Source: Methylobacterium sp. J-077
Lineage (GTDB): Bacteria; Pseudomonadota; Alphaproteobacteria; Rhizobiales; Beijerinckiaceae
DNA length: 64,000 nt
Direction: 5' to 3'
NCBI RefSeq assembly: GCF_022829365.1
Contig: NZ_JAKSYJ010000111.1
Coordinates: forward strand, 62,001-126,000
The notes beneath the pieces were generated by a model. That model did no database searches. It was not told where the DNA came from and was given only the letters and a program-made list of their open reading frames with translations. The first letter of the stretch is position 1. Every line of letters begins with the position of its first letter. A program made the position numbers and the translations under genes. Positions 17,233 to 26,259 of the stretch are shown here, one piece after another.

Positions 17233-18510
17233 GTGACGATGACGGCCCAGACGCCCCGCCCCGGCAGCCGCAGCCTCCTGATCGCCGGCGGCGGCCTCGC
17301 CAGCCTCGCTTTGGCCTTCGCACTCAAGCAGGCCCACGGGCCGGCTCTGGCCGTGACGGTGATCGACCCCCACGGCGCCGATCCCGCCCGGCACCGCGGC
17401 CGCGCCTACGCGCTGGCCGCCGGCGGCCGGCGGATGCTGGCGCAGCTCGGGCTCTGGGACAAAATCTCGGCCGTCGCCGAGCCGATCGCCGAGATGGTAA
17501 TCTCGGACAGCCGGATCGCCGACCCGGTGCGGCCGGTCTTCCTGACCTTCGGGCGGGAGGAGGAGGATCAGGCGGATCGCGCGGTCGGCGAGCCCTTCGC
17601 CCACATGGTCGAAGCCGAGCCCCTGGCCACGGCCCTGGCCGAGGCCTGCCGGGCGACGGGCGTCGAGATCGTCACCGGGAGTGTGGTGCGGGCGGTGCCG
17701 GAGGGCGCGGCGATCCGGGCGGAGTTGACCAAGGGCGCGACCCTCAAGGCCGACCTGCTGGTGGCCGCCGACGGGGCGCGCTCGCGTCTGCGCGAGGCGG
17801 CACGGATCGGCTGGGTCGGCTGGTCCTATCCGCAGGTCGGCATCGTCGCCACGATCGGGCATGCGCGGCCCCATCAGGGCCGCGCCTTCGAGCATTTCCT
17901 GCCCGCCGGCCCGTTCGCGATCCTGCCCCTGCGCGACGGCGGGTCGCTGGGCCACCGCTCCTCGATCGTCTGGACCGAGCGGGCCGACGCAGCCGACGCG
18001 CTACTCTCGGGAGAGCCCGACGAGGTGCTGGCCGAGATCGAGCGCCGGTTCACCCTGGATCTGGGCCAGCTAGCCCTGGAGCACGGCCCGAGCCGGCACC
18101 CGCTCGCCTTCGGCATCGCCCGGGCGTTCCGGGCGGAGCGGCTGGCCCTGCTCGGCGATTCCGCCCACGTCATCCACCCGATCGCCGGCCAGGGCCTCAA
18201 TCTCGGGCTGGCCGATGCCGCGGCGCTGGCGGAAGCCGTGACCGGGGCGCTCCGCCTCGGCCTCGACCCGGGCAGCCCGGACGTGCTGCGGGCCTACGAG
18301 CGCGCCCGCCGGTTCGACAGCTTCGCCATGGCGGCGGCCACCGACGGGCTGAACCGGCTGTTCTCCAACGACGCCTTGCCGCTGCGGCTCGCCCGCGATC
18401 TCGGTCTCGGGATCGTCGACCGGCTGCCCGGCCTCAAGCGGTTCTTCATCGGCGAGGCCGCGGCCTCCCGGGGCACCCGGCCCCGGCTGATGCGCGGGGA
18501 GGCTTTGTGA
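17233..18510 (+). CDS. FAD-dependent ubiquinone-biosynthesis hydroxylase (UbiH/UbiF family)
   Basis: The 425-residue flavoprotein has the dinucleotide-binding GGGLASLALAFAL near residue 18, the DG motif (LLVAADGARSRLREAA) near residue 175, and the GD motif LALLGDSAHVIHPIAGQGLNLGLADAAALAEA near residue 305. These mark the UbiH/UbiF/VisC ring hydroxylases that modify ubiquinone precursors. Which ring position is used cannot be told from sequence alone. The start is GTG at 17233, with an ATG two codons later. Confidence 0.88.
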   Translation: MTMTAQTPRPGSRSLLIAGGGLASLALAFALKQAHGPALAVTVIDPHGADPARHRGRAYALAAGGRRMLAQLGLWDKISAVAEPIAEMVISDSRIADPVRPVFLTFGREEEDQADRAVGEPFAHMVEAEPLATALAEACRATGVEIVTGSVVRAVPEGAAIRAELTKGATLKADLLVAADGARSRLREAARIGWVGWSYPQVGIVATIGHARPHQGRAFEHFLPAGPFAILPLRDGGSLGHRSSIVWTERADAADALLSGEPDEVLAEIERRFTLDLGQLALEHGPSRHPLAFGIARAFRAERLALLGDSAHVIHPIAGQGLNLGLADAAALAEAVTGALRLGLDPGSPDVLRAYERARRFDSFAMAAATDGLNRLFSNDALPLRLARDLGLGIVDRLPGLKRFFIGEAAASRGTRPRLMRGEAL

Positions 18511-18511
18511 A

Positions 18512-20038
18512 TCAGGCGGACCGCGCCTCCGTCACCCACCGCGCCGCATCGGCCCGGGGGGCGACCACGTCGGTGTCGGTGCGCAGCTGCGGGCTGTAGG
18601 CGGGATCGTCGGTGAGCACGTCGTGCCAACGGCGCAGGAAGCGCGAGATCTGCGAGCCCGGGGCGAAGCTGGTCTGCCGGGAGGCGCTCTCGTGGTGCGC
18701 CATCTCGGCGAACGGCGTGTAGACGATGCGGTAGCCGAGCATCCGCAGCTTGAAGCACAGGTCGACGTCGTTGAAGTCGAGGGCGAAGCTCTCGTCGAAG
18801 CCGTCGACCGCTTCCAGCACCGCCTTGCGGGTGGCGAACAGCGCGCCCGTGACCGACGAGCAGTCCCGCTGCGCCAGCGCCCAGTCGCCGTAGGTCGGCT
18901 CGGCCGCGTCGCGGTTGTACCAGGGATGGGCGCAGACATCGAAGATGCCGCCGAACATGCCGGCATGCTGAATCTGGCCGTTCGGGAACAGCAGCCGCCC
19001 GCCGACGCCGCCGACGCCGCGATCCAGCGCGAAGGTCAGGAGCGCTTCGATCCAGCCGGGGCGGCGCACCACGAGGTCATCATTCATCAGGATGACGAGG
19101 TCGGTCTCGGCGGCGCGCCAGAGGGTGTTCATCTTGGCCGCGTAGTTGAACGGCGCGCTCTCGGGCCGGGTGGTGAGCAGGCGGGTCACCGCGAACCGGT
19201 CGGAGCGGCCGCGATAGATCGCGTCGTCGGCCCTGTCGTCGCCGATCAGCACCCGGATCCGGTCGGCCGGGTAGGTGCTGCGGGCGAGGCTGTCGAGGAG
19301 GTTGATCACGTGGGGCTTGGTGCCCTCGATCACCCGGCCGTCCGCGTCCCGGGGCCGGCTCTGCGCGGTCGGGACCACCAGGGTCACGGGCGGGCTGGCA
19401 TCGAGGCTGCGGCGGATCTCCAGGGTGTCCGCGGTCAGGCCGGGAGCGGTGCGCAGGGGCGCGCCCGAGCCCTGGAACCAGCGGTCGAGCACGTCGGCCC
19501 GGGCGGCGCGCTTCGCCTTCGGGCGCGTGAGCGGCGAGGCGATCAGCGTCTGCGGGATCCGGTCGATGCCGATGCCCGCCGAGAGCGCGTCGAGCAGCAG
19601 CCGGAACCAGGCGGCGTTGCCGGTGCGCCGGCCGAAATCCGGGGTGAGGCTCGCCAGGGCCGAGACGCGGATCACCAGCGGGAAGCCGATATAGTCGTCG
19701 GCCATGAGCAGGGCCGGATTGAAGGCCGGCTTGCAATGGACGCTGCGAACCTGGCCGCCTGCATCCACCACGGCGTCGTCGCCGTGGAAGATGCCGATAT
19801 CCGGCCGCTCGGCCATCGCGGCCAGGATCGATTCGAACAGGTCCGGATGCAGCTCGGACGCGGCCGGGGCCACGAACACGGCCCGGCAGGCGGGAAGCGC
19901 ACCGGCGGCGACCTGGGCGAGCTTGCGGTCGTCGATCGGGTGGAAGCGCTCGTTGAGGGGCAGCGGCAGGATCGCGTCCGGCCAGGCGCGCGCGCTCCAG
20001 GAGGCCGACGGGGCCGGGACCGGCTTCTTGTTCAACAC
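18512..20038 (-). CDS. Family 2 glycosyltransferase, probable cell-surface polysaccharide
   Basis: The 508-residue product has a GT-A core in its second half: VTLVVPTAQSR near residue 215, the acceptor/nucleotide region LVILMNDDLVVRRPGWIEALL with an NDD (DXD-like) motif near residue 318, VGGRLLFPNGQIQHAGM and FDESFALDFNDVDLCFKLRMLGYRIVYTP. The first 200 residues form a second, more degenerate GT-like domain. It starts at a GTG 19 bases after the preceding 1035-residue glycosyltransferase stops, so both are probably one operon making or decorating a surface glycan. Confidence 0.85.
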   Translation of the reverse strand: MLNKKPVPAPSASWSARAWPDAILPLPLNERFHPIDDRKLAQVAAGALPACRAVFVAPAASELHPDLFESILAAMAERPDIGIFHGDDAVVDAGGQVRSVHCKPAFNPALLMADDYIGFPLVIRVSALASLTPDFGRRTGNAAWFRLLLDALSAGIGIDRIPQTLIASPLTRPKAKRAARADVLDRWFQGSGAPLRTAPGLTADTLEIRRSLDASPPVTLVVPTAQSRPRDADGRVIEGTKPHVINLLDSLARSTYPADRIRVLIGDDRADDAIYRGRSDRFAVTRLLTTRPESAPFNYAAKMNTLWRAAETDLVILMNDDLVVRRPGWIEALLTFALDRGVGGVGGRLLFPNGQIQHAGMFGGIFDVCAHPWYNRDAAEPTYGDWALAQRDCSSVTGALFATRKAVLEAVDGFDESFALDFNDVDLCFKLRMLGYRIVYTPFAEMAHHESASRQTSFAPGSQISRFLRRWHDVLTDDPAYSPQLRTDTDVVAPRADAARWVTEARSA

Positions 20039-20057
20039 GGCTCGCGTCTCCCGGGCG

Positions 20058-23000
20058 TCAGGTACGTTCGGCCTTGAGAAGGCGGGACAGGCTCGCCTCC
20101 ATGGCGGCGGCCACCGCCCCGATCGACAGGCGCTCGCGGATTCGGGCGCGGGCGGTGGCGCCGATCCGTTCGGCGTCGCCGCTGGTCACCGCCCGGGCGG
20201 CGTCGGTGAGCGCGCGGGCGAGGTCGTCCTCGTCCACCTGCCCCCATTCGGCGCCGCGCAGATACGGCCCGTAGGTCTGGTCCAGGGCGGCGATCTCGGC
20301 CTTCACCGGGAAGCCGCAGGTGGCGTCGAGGAAGTCGCGGCTGCCGCCGTAATCGGTGGCGACCACGACCTTGCCCATCTCCATCGCCTCGGCGATCGTC
20401 AGCCCGAACCCTTCGGAGGAATGCGACGAGGCGTAGACCGCGCAGAGCTCGAACAGGGCGCCGAGCTCGTTCTGGGAGAGCGGCTGGTCGATCACCACCA
20501 CGTCGCCGGTCTTGCCGACGAGGTCGAGGAGCTTCTTGCCCTCGTCCGGCAGGTCGAACACGTGCTTGGTCTTGAGCACGAGCTGCCAGCCGGACTGCGC
20601 CAGCCCCGCGGCCCGGAACGCCCGGATCAGCGCGTGCGGGTTCTTCCGGGCGAGGTAGCTCGACCCGTCGAAAGCGTAGAGGATCACCTTCCTGCTCGGG
20701 TCGATGGAGAACGCCTTGCGCAGGTTGGCCTTGGCGGCGGCGCTCGCCGGCTCGCCGGGCTCGTTCTCGACCACGTAGGGCACGACATCGACCGGGATGT
20801 CGGTGATCTGGCGGAAGATCGCGGCGCAGAACTCGGTGGGCGCCCAGATCGCGTCGAGGCCGTCCACGGTGGGCAGCCAGCCTCCGGGCACGTGCGAGGT
20901 CTCCCAGACGAACAGCCCGATCTTGAGCCGGGCGCTCGCAGCGATATCGAGCTGACGCGCGCTCATCAGCGCGTGCCAGCTGTCGCCGTTGAAATGCACC
21001 AGGGCGACGTCCGGTGCCCCCGAAAAAGTCCGGGCCTGCCAGCCCGGTCCGACCCGGGCATGGACGTGGAACGACCGCTCCATCGGATGGACGTTCAGCG
21101 CGAAGGGCGCCCGGTGCAGCGCCCGCACGTAGCTGCGCGCGGCGACGCCGAGCCCGTTGGCGTAGTTCATCGGCGAGACGTACGAGGCCCGCAGGGGCCG
21201 ATCCGGCGCCCGGGGCCGGCGCAGGTCGGCCCAGATCTTGGGGCCGGGATACGTGAAGGTCTGGTCGAGCCGGTCGAGGTCGAAGCCGCGCTCGCCGATC
21301 GCCTCGCGGACCGCCTCGCCGCCGATCGCGGCGTGCTCGCCCAAGAGTGAGCGCTTCACGAACGGGAAGCCCTGGCCGAGCATGTTCTCCCAGTCGAACA
21401 GGGTGCGGTTGTTGCGTGGGTCGTTGACCAGCGTCATGTGCTTGTTCTGGGCCGAGAACAGGCTGCGCATCCCGAGCCCGGCGGCCCGCATCCGCCCGGA
21501 GAAAGTCAGCTCGTACTCGGTGATGACGATGTTCTTGTCCGGCCAGTTCGCCACCGCCTGGATGAAGTGGTTGAACGCGTAGGAGGACAGGCAGCGCCTC
21601 TTCAGGGCCAGGAAGAAGCTCTGCAGGTGGTGACTGTAGTAGAAGTTGTCGGCGAGCCCGATCACCGCCTCCGGGTAGGCATCGATCTTCGCCAGCAGCC
21701 CGGCGAAGTCGCCGCTGTCGAGGGGCCCGACCAGGCTGTCGTTGGCTAGGTACAGGGTCTCGGCATCGAGCAGGTCGTCGTCCTCGAGGAGGACATGCGC
21801 CCAGGCGGCGAAATCGAATCCCGTGTTCTCGCGCAGGTAGGCCGAGGCGCAGAGCGTCAGGATCGCTTCCGGCACCGCGGTCTTGTGCTGGTCGGCCGCG
21901 ATGATCAGCACGATGTCGATACCGTTCTTGGCGAACGCCCGCAGGTAGGGCTCGACATGGCCGCGGATCCGCCCCTCCGGCGCGTGGGTGATGAACAGGG
22001 CGGTGCGGCCGTGTTTGCGCGGCTCCCGTTTCAGGCAGGACAGGCGGGCGTCGGCGGCCTCCGGCACCGCGGCGCCGGCGACCCGGCGGGTCAGGCGGCC
22101 CGCCTCCAGCCCGGTCGTGACGTAGTCGACCAGGGGATTGAGCCCCAGAGCGGCGACCTTTGGGTAGCGGGCGAGGTACCAGGGCGCGTCGAAGCGCGGG
22201 GACGGGCTCGTGCGTCGTCCGTTATCAGCCAGGAAATGCACGAGCGGGTTCGCGTCCGTCTCGTCGTCGGCCAGGTAGGTCTTCGTGTACCAGCGCGTAT
22301 CGAACCACGGGCCGGGATCGAGGCCCTCCCGGGCGCCGTGCTCCAGGAAATGCACCAGCGGGTTGAGGCTGTCGGCGCGCACGTCGGCCGATTGCGCGGC
22401 GTACCAGTCGGGGTCGAACAGGGGATGCGGGGCGTAGCGGCGATAGCCGCCGGCCATCACGTAATGCTCCAGCGGCTCGAGCCCGCTGGTCTCGGCCTCG
22501 GGGCAGCGCCCGCGATAGAACTCGGCGTCGAAGATCCCGGATCGGCGGATCAGGTCGACATGCCGCGACAGTCCGGCGAACTCCTCCGGATTGCGCAGGT
22601 AGCCCTGCTTCCGGCCGGTCTCGAAATAGTGACTGAGCGCGATACCGCCCGCCTCCCGGGCATCCGGGTAGCGCGACCGGTACCAGGCGGAGTCGAACAG
22701 CGGCGACGGGTCGGTGTCGGGACTCTTCACGAAGTGGAAGAACGCCCGGGCGCGGGCGTCGGCGCCACCGAGATAGCGCGCGGCGTACCAGCCCGGATCG
22801 AACAGCGGGTTGGGGGCGATGCCGGCAACGGCGCCGCGCTCGACATAATGGATCAGCGGGTTCACGCCCTCGGCCCGCAGGCCCGGGACGGCGTCGAGAT
22901 AGCGGTCGCCGTGGAACAGGGGCGACGGCCAGCGGCCCTCGCGCCCGCCATGGACCGCGTAATGCACGAGCGGGTCGATTCCCTCGCCGACCACGTCGGG

Positions 23001-23165
23001 ATAGCGCCGCGCGTACCAGGCCGGATCGAACAGGCCCGAGGCCTTCACGGCAGCCACGAGATCCGCCTGCCGGGGCTCGTCCGTCCGCCGCCGCTTCAGG
23101 CGCCGGGCCAGCGGGCGCGTGAGGGACCGCGCGGTCCCGGCGACGAACACATCTCGAAGGCGCAT
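20058..23165 (-). CDS. Multidomain glycosyltransferase: 8 tandem repeats + RgpF-like + GT-B
   Basis: The 1035-residue product has three parts. Residues about 45-375 hold eight repeats of roughly 40-50 residues built on 'FDxxWYxxRYPDV...GLxPLxHYxxxGxxEGRxPSPL'. Residues about 385-620 match rhamnan-synthesis F (RgpF)-like domains (TALFITHAPEG, RENTGFDFAAWAHVL, LYLANDSLVGPL). Residues about 680-1035 form a GT-B glycosyltransferase with LYAFDGSSYLARKNP and the E-x7-E motif SSEGFGLTIAEAMEMGKVVV. It likely builds a rhamnose-containing surface polysaccharide. The ATG at 23165 is preferred over the longer frame. Confidence 0.87.
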   Translation of the reverse strand: MRLRDVFVAGTARSLTRPLARRLKRRRTDEPRQADLVAAVKASGLFDPAWYARRYPDVVGEGIDPLVHYAVHGGREGRWPSPLFHGDRYLDAVPGLRAEGVNPLIHYVERGAVAGIAPNPLFDPGWYAARYLGGADARARAFFHFVKSPDTDPSPLFDSAWYRSRYPDAREAGGIALSHYFETGRKQGYLRNPEEFAGLSRHVDLIRRSGIFDAEFYRGRCPEAETSGLEPLEHYVMAGGYRRYAPHPLFDPDWYAAQSADVRADSLNPLVHFLEHGAREGLDPGPWFDTRWYTKTYLADDETDANPLVHFLADNGRRTSPSPRFDAPWYLARYPKVAALGLNPLVDYVTTGLEAGRLTRRVAGAAVPEAADARLSCLKREPRKHGRTALFITHAPEGRIRGHVEPYLRAFAKNGIDIVLIIAADQHKTAVPEAILTLCASAYLRENTGFDFAAWAHVLLEDDDLLDAETLYLANDSLVGPLDSGDFAGLLAKIDAYPEAVIGLADNFYYSHHLQSFFLALKRRCLSSYAFNHFIQAVANWPDKNIVITEYELTFSGRMRAAGLGMRSLFSAQNKHMTLVNDPRNNRTLFDWENMLGQGFPFVKRSLLGEHAAIGGEAVREAIGERGFDLDRLDQTFTYPGPKIWADLRRPRAPDRPLRASYVSPMNYANGLGVAARSYVRALHRAPFALNVHPMERSFHVHARVGPGWQARTFSGAPDVALVHFNGDSWHALMSARQLDIAASARLKIGLFVWETSHVPGGWLPTVDGLDAIWAPTEFCAAIFRQITDIPVDVVPYVVENEPGEPASAAAKANLRKAFSIDPSRKVILYAFDGSSYLARKNPHALIRAFRAAGLAQSGWQLVLKTKHVFDLPDEGKKLLDLVGKTGDVVVIDQPLSQNELGALFELCAVYASSHSSEGFGLTIAEAMEMGKVVVATDYGGSRDFLDATCGFPVKAEIAALDQTYGPYLRGAEWGQVDEDDLARALTDAARAVTSGDAERIGATARARIRERLSIGAVAAAMEASLSRLLKAERT

Positions 23166-23520
23166 GGTGAGTACCGGATACGCGGGAGGCCCGCTTTGCT
23201 GCCCACGCCGCAATCCGCGAGAGACATCAGGAGGTTCAGCCAGCAGCCCCGGCTTCGCGCGCCTTCCTACTGGTCCGGCTCGCCCGCGCCAAGACCCGGC
23301 CCAAGATCCGACCCAAGATCCGACCCAAGACCCGGGCCGGGTTCACCGAGCCGGCAGCGGCATCGCGGCAGGGCCGCCGGATGCCGGAGCGCGTGCTAGA
23401 GGGAGCGCCGTCGGCCGAGGCGCCCGCGCCCTGCGGGGCCCGGGCGCGACGCGACGATCCAGCCGGCACGGCGGCAGCGGCCGCCCCCGTCCCGTGCCGC
23501 TACCCATGGGAGCCTACCTT
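23166..23520 (+). other. Intergenic region with short tandem repeat upstream of the Fae homologue
   Basis: No gene is supported in these 355 bases. The notable content is a four-unit 12-base tandem repeat (23289-23336). The region separates the divergent glycosyltransferase operon from the fae-like gene and must contain promoters for both. I could not point to a convincing -35/-10 pair. Confidence 0.4.
23289..23336 (+). repeat. 12-base direct tandem repeat, four units
   Basis: Units CCCAAGACCCGG and CCCAAGATCCGA occur four times in succession in the order A-B-B-A, differing at two positions. It is non-coding on current evidence; the minus-strand frame reads as LGRILGRILGR and looks fortuitous. 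Confidence 0.7.
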
Positions 23521-24069
23521 ATGAGTGAACGCATCATCCTGCGCGCCGGCGAAGCCCTCGTGGCGGGCGGACCGCCCAACACCGCCTCCGAGCCGGAGGT
23601 CATCATCGGCGAGCTCGACGGGCCGGTCGGCACCGCGCTGGCGACGCTGACGGGCGACCAGGTGGTCGGCCACAGCCGCGTCTTCGCCCTGCTCAACACC
23701 GACATCATGGTCCGGCCGGTGACGCTCTGCGTGTCCAAGGTCAGCGTGACCGAGAGCAAGTACACCTCGATCCTGATGGGCACGGTGCAGTTCGCCATCG
23801 CCAACGGCGTGCTCGACGCGGTGCGGGCGGGCTACATCCCCAAGGAGAAGGCCAACGACCTCGGCATCATCTGCTCGGTCTGGCTGAGCCCCGGCGTGAT
23901 CCAGGCCGAGACGGTGGACCACAAGGCGCTGTTCGAGATCCAGCGCAAGGGCATGACCGAGGCGATCCGCAAGGCCATGACCAACGAGCCGTCGATCGAC
24001 TGGCTGCTGGAGAACCAGGATAAGATCGTCCACAAGTATTACACCATGGGTCTTGAGGGAAAGATCTGA
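23521..24069 (+). CDS. Formaldehyde-activating enzyme homologue (Fae family paralogue)
   Basis: The 182-residue product aligns with Fae along its length: AGEALVAGG, EVIIGELDGPVGTALA, a hydrophobic core VTLCVSKVSVTE and KGMTEAIRKAMTNEPS near the end. Fae condenses formaldehyde with tetrahydromethanopterin. In the M. extorquens enzyme, as I recall it, a histidine (His22) six residues before the IIG motif is catalytic. Here the aligned position is Glu24 (SEPEVIIG). This suggests a paralogue of the Fae2/Fae3 kind with altered chemistry or a sensing role. It is monocistronic-looking, 252 bases before the MoxR operon. Confidence 0.85.
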   Translation: MSERIILRAGEALVAGGPPNTASEPEVIIGELDGPVGTALATLTGDQVVGHSRVFALLNTDIMVRPVTLCVSKVSVTESKYTSILMGTVQFAIANGVLDAVRAGYIPKEKANDLGIICSVWLSPGVIQAETVDHKALFEIQRKGMTEAIRKAMTNEPSIDWLLENQDKIVHKYYTMGLEGKI

Positions 24070-24321
24070 TCCGCACCGTCGAAACTCTCGCGCGGAAGGG
24101 AAGTCGGACCAGGGGACATCCCTCCCGCGCACCGGCGCCCAGAGACCCGGAGGTCGCAGCGCGTCTTCAAGGCGGCGTCTCCGAGCCCGTCGCCGGGAGC
24201 GGCATCGCCCGCCGCCCCCCGTCAATCGCCGTGCGGCGATCCCGACCTTGCCAGCCCGGTGCGAACGGCCCCACATTGGCCGGATGACCGGTGGGGTCCC
24301 GCGGGACTCCGGGGGCAGGAG

Positions 24322-25338
<1,017 letters not shown>

Positions 25339-25340
25339 CC

Positions 25341-26252
25341 TTGGTCGGGACACACGCCCTCGACTCCGAACGGCGCACCCCCGGCAGGCGCGAGAGCGCG
25401 GGCGCGACCGCCCTGTCCGAAAAGATGCCCCGCCTGGTGCTGGAGGCGCGGCGGGTGTCGAGCCTGCTGGCCCACGGCCTGCACGGGCGCCGGCGGGCCG
25501 GGCCGGGCGAGAGTTTCTGGCAGTTCCGCCCGTTCGTCACCGGCGAGGCCGCCGCGCGGGTCGACTGGCGCCGCTCGGCCCGGGACGACCGGCTCTACGT
25601 GCGCGAGCGCGAATGGGAGGCGGCTCATAATATCTGGTTGTGGATCGACCGTTCCGCCTCCATGGGCTTCTCTTCGGACTTGGCGTCGGCGTCCAAAGTC
25701 GAACGGGCTCTGGTCCTGGGGCTGGCCCTCGCCGACGCCTTCGTGGAGGGCGGCGAGCGGGTCGGGCTCCTCGGTCTGACCCGGGCTACCGCGTCGCGGG
25801 GCATCGTCGAGCGGATGATCCAGGCACTGGTCACCGACAAGTCCGGCCTGGAACAGGACCTGCCGCCCCGGGCGACCCCTGCGCGCTTCGACGAGGTGGT
25901 GCTGATCGGTGACTTCCTCACCGATCCCGACCGGATCGCGACCGCGGTGCAAAACCTCGCCGGGCGGGGCAGCCGTGGTCATCTTCTGATGGTCGTGGAC
26001 CCGATCGAGGAGACCTTCCCGTTCACGGGCCAAGCCGTGCTGCACGACCTCGAAGGCGGACTCAGCCTCGATATCGGCGACGCCGGCGCCTGGGGCGACC
26101 GCTACCGCGCCCGCATCGCCGAGCACCGCGCCGCCCTCCAGGCCATCACCCGCCAGCAGGGCTGGACGCTCACCATCCACCGCACCGACCGCCCGGCGAG
26201 CGAGGCGGCCCTGCGGCTCGCCACGCTGATCGCCGCGCGCGGCCCGGAGTGA
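25341..26252 (+). CDS. DUF58 domain protein (MoxR partner)
   Basis: The 303-residue product carries the DUF58 core: GRRRAGPGESFWQFRPFVTGEAAARVDWRRSARDDRLYVREREWE at about residues 50-95. A VWA-like fold follows with LWIDRSASMGFSS (D-x-S-x-S, a MIDAS-type motif). Such proteins bind the cognate MoxR ATPase and link it to its client. The start is a TTG two bases after the moxR stop; an ATG at 25425 would shorten the non-conserved leader and is the alternative. Close spacing on both sides shows an operon. Confidence 0.88.
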   Translation: MVGTHALDSERRTPGRRESAGATALSEKMPRLVLEARRVSSLLAHGLHGRRRAGPGESFWQFRPFVTGEAAARVDWRRSARDDRLYVREREWEAAHNIWLWIDRSASMGFSSDLASASKVERALVLGLALADAFVEGGERVGLLGLTRATASRGIVERMIQALVTDKSGLEQDLPPRATPARFDEVVLIGDFLTDPDRIATAVQNLAGRGSRGHLLMVVDPIEETFPFTGQAVLHDLEGGLSLDIGDAGAWGDRYRARIAEHRAALQAITRQQGWTLTIHRTDRPASEAALRLATLIAARGPE

Positions 26253-26259
26253 GGACGCC

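Noticed and set aside
23236..23469. Minus-strand frame containing LGRILGRILGR
   Set aside because: The apparent repeat peptide comes from a 12-base tandem DNA repeat in non-coding DNA; there is no ribosome-binding site and the rest is Arg/Ala-rich.
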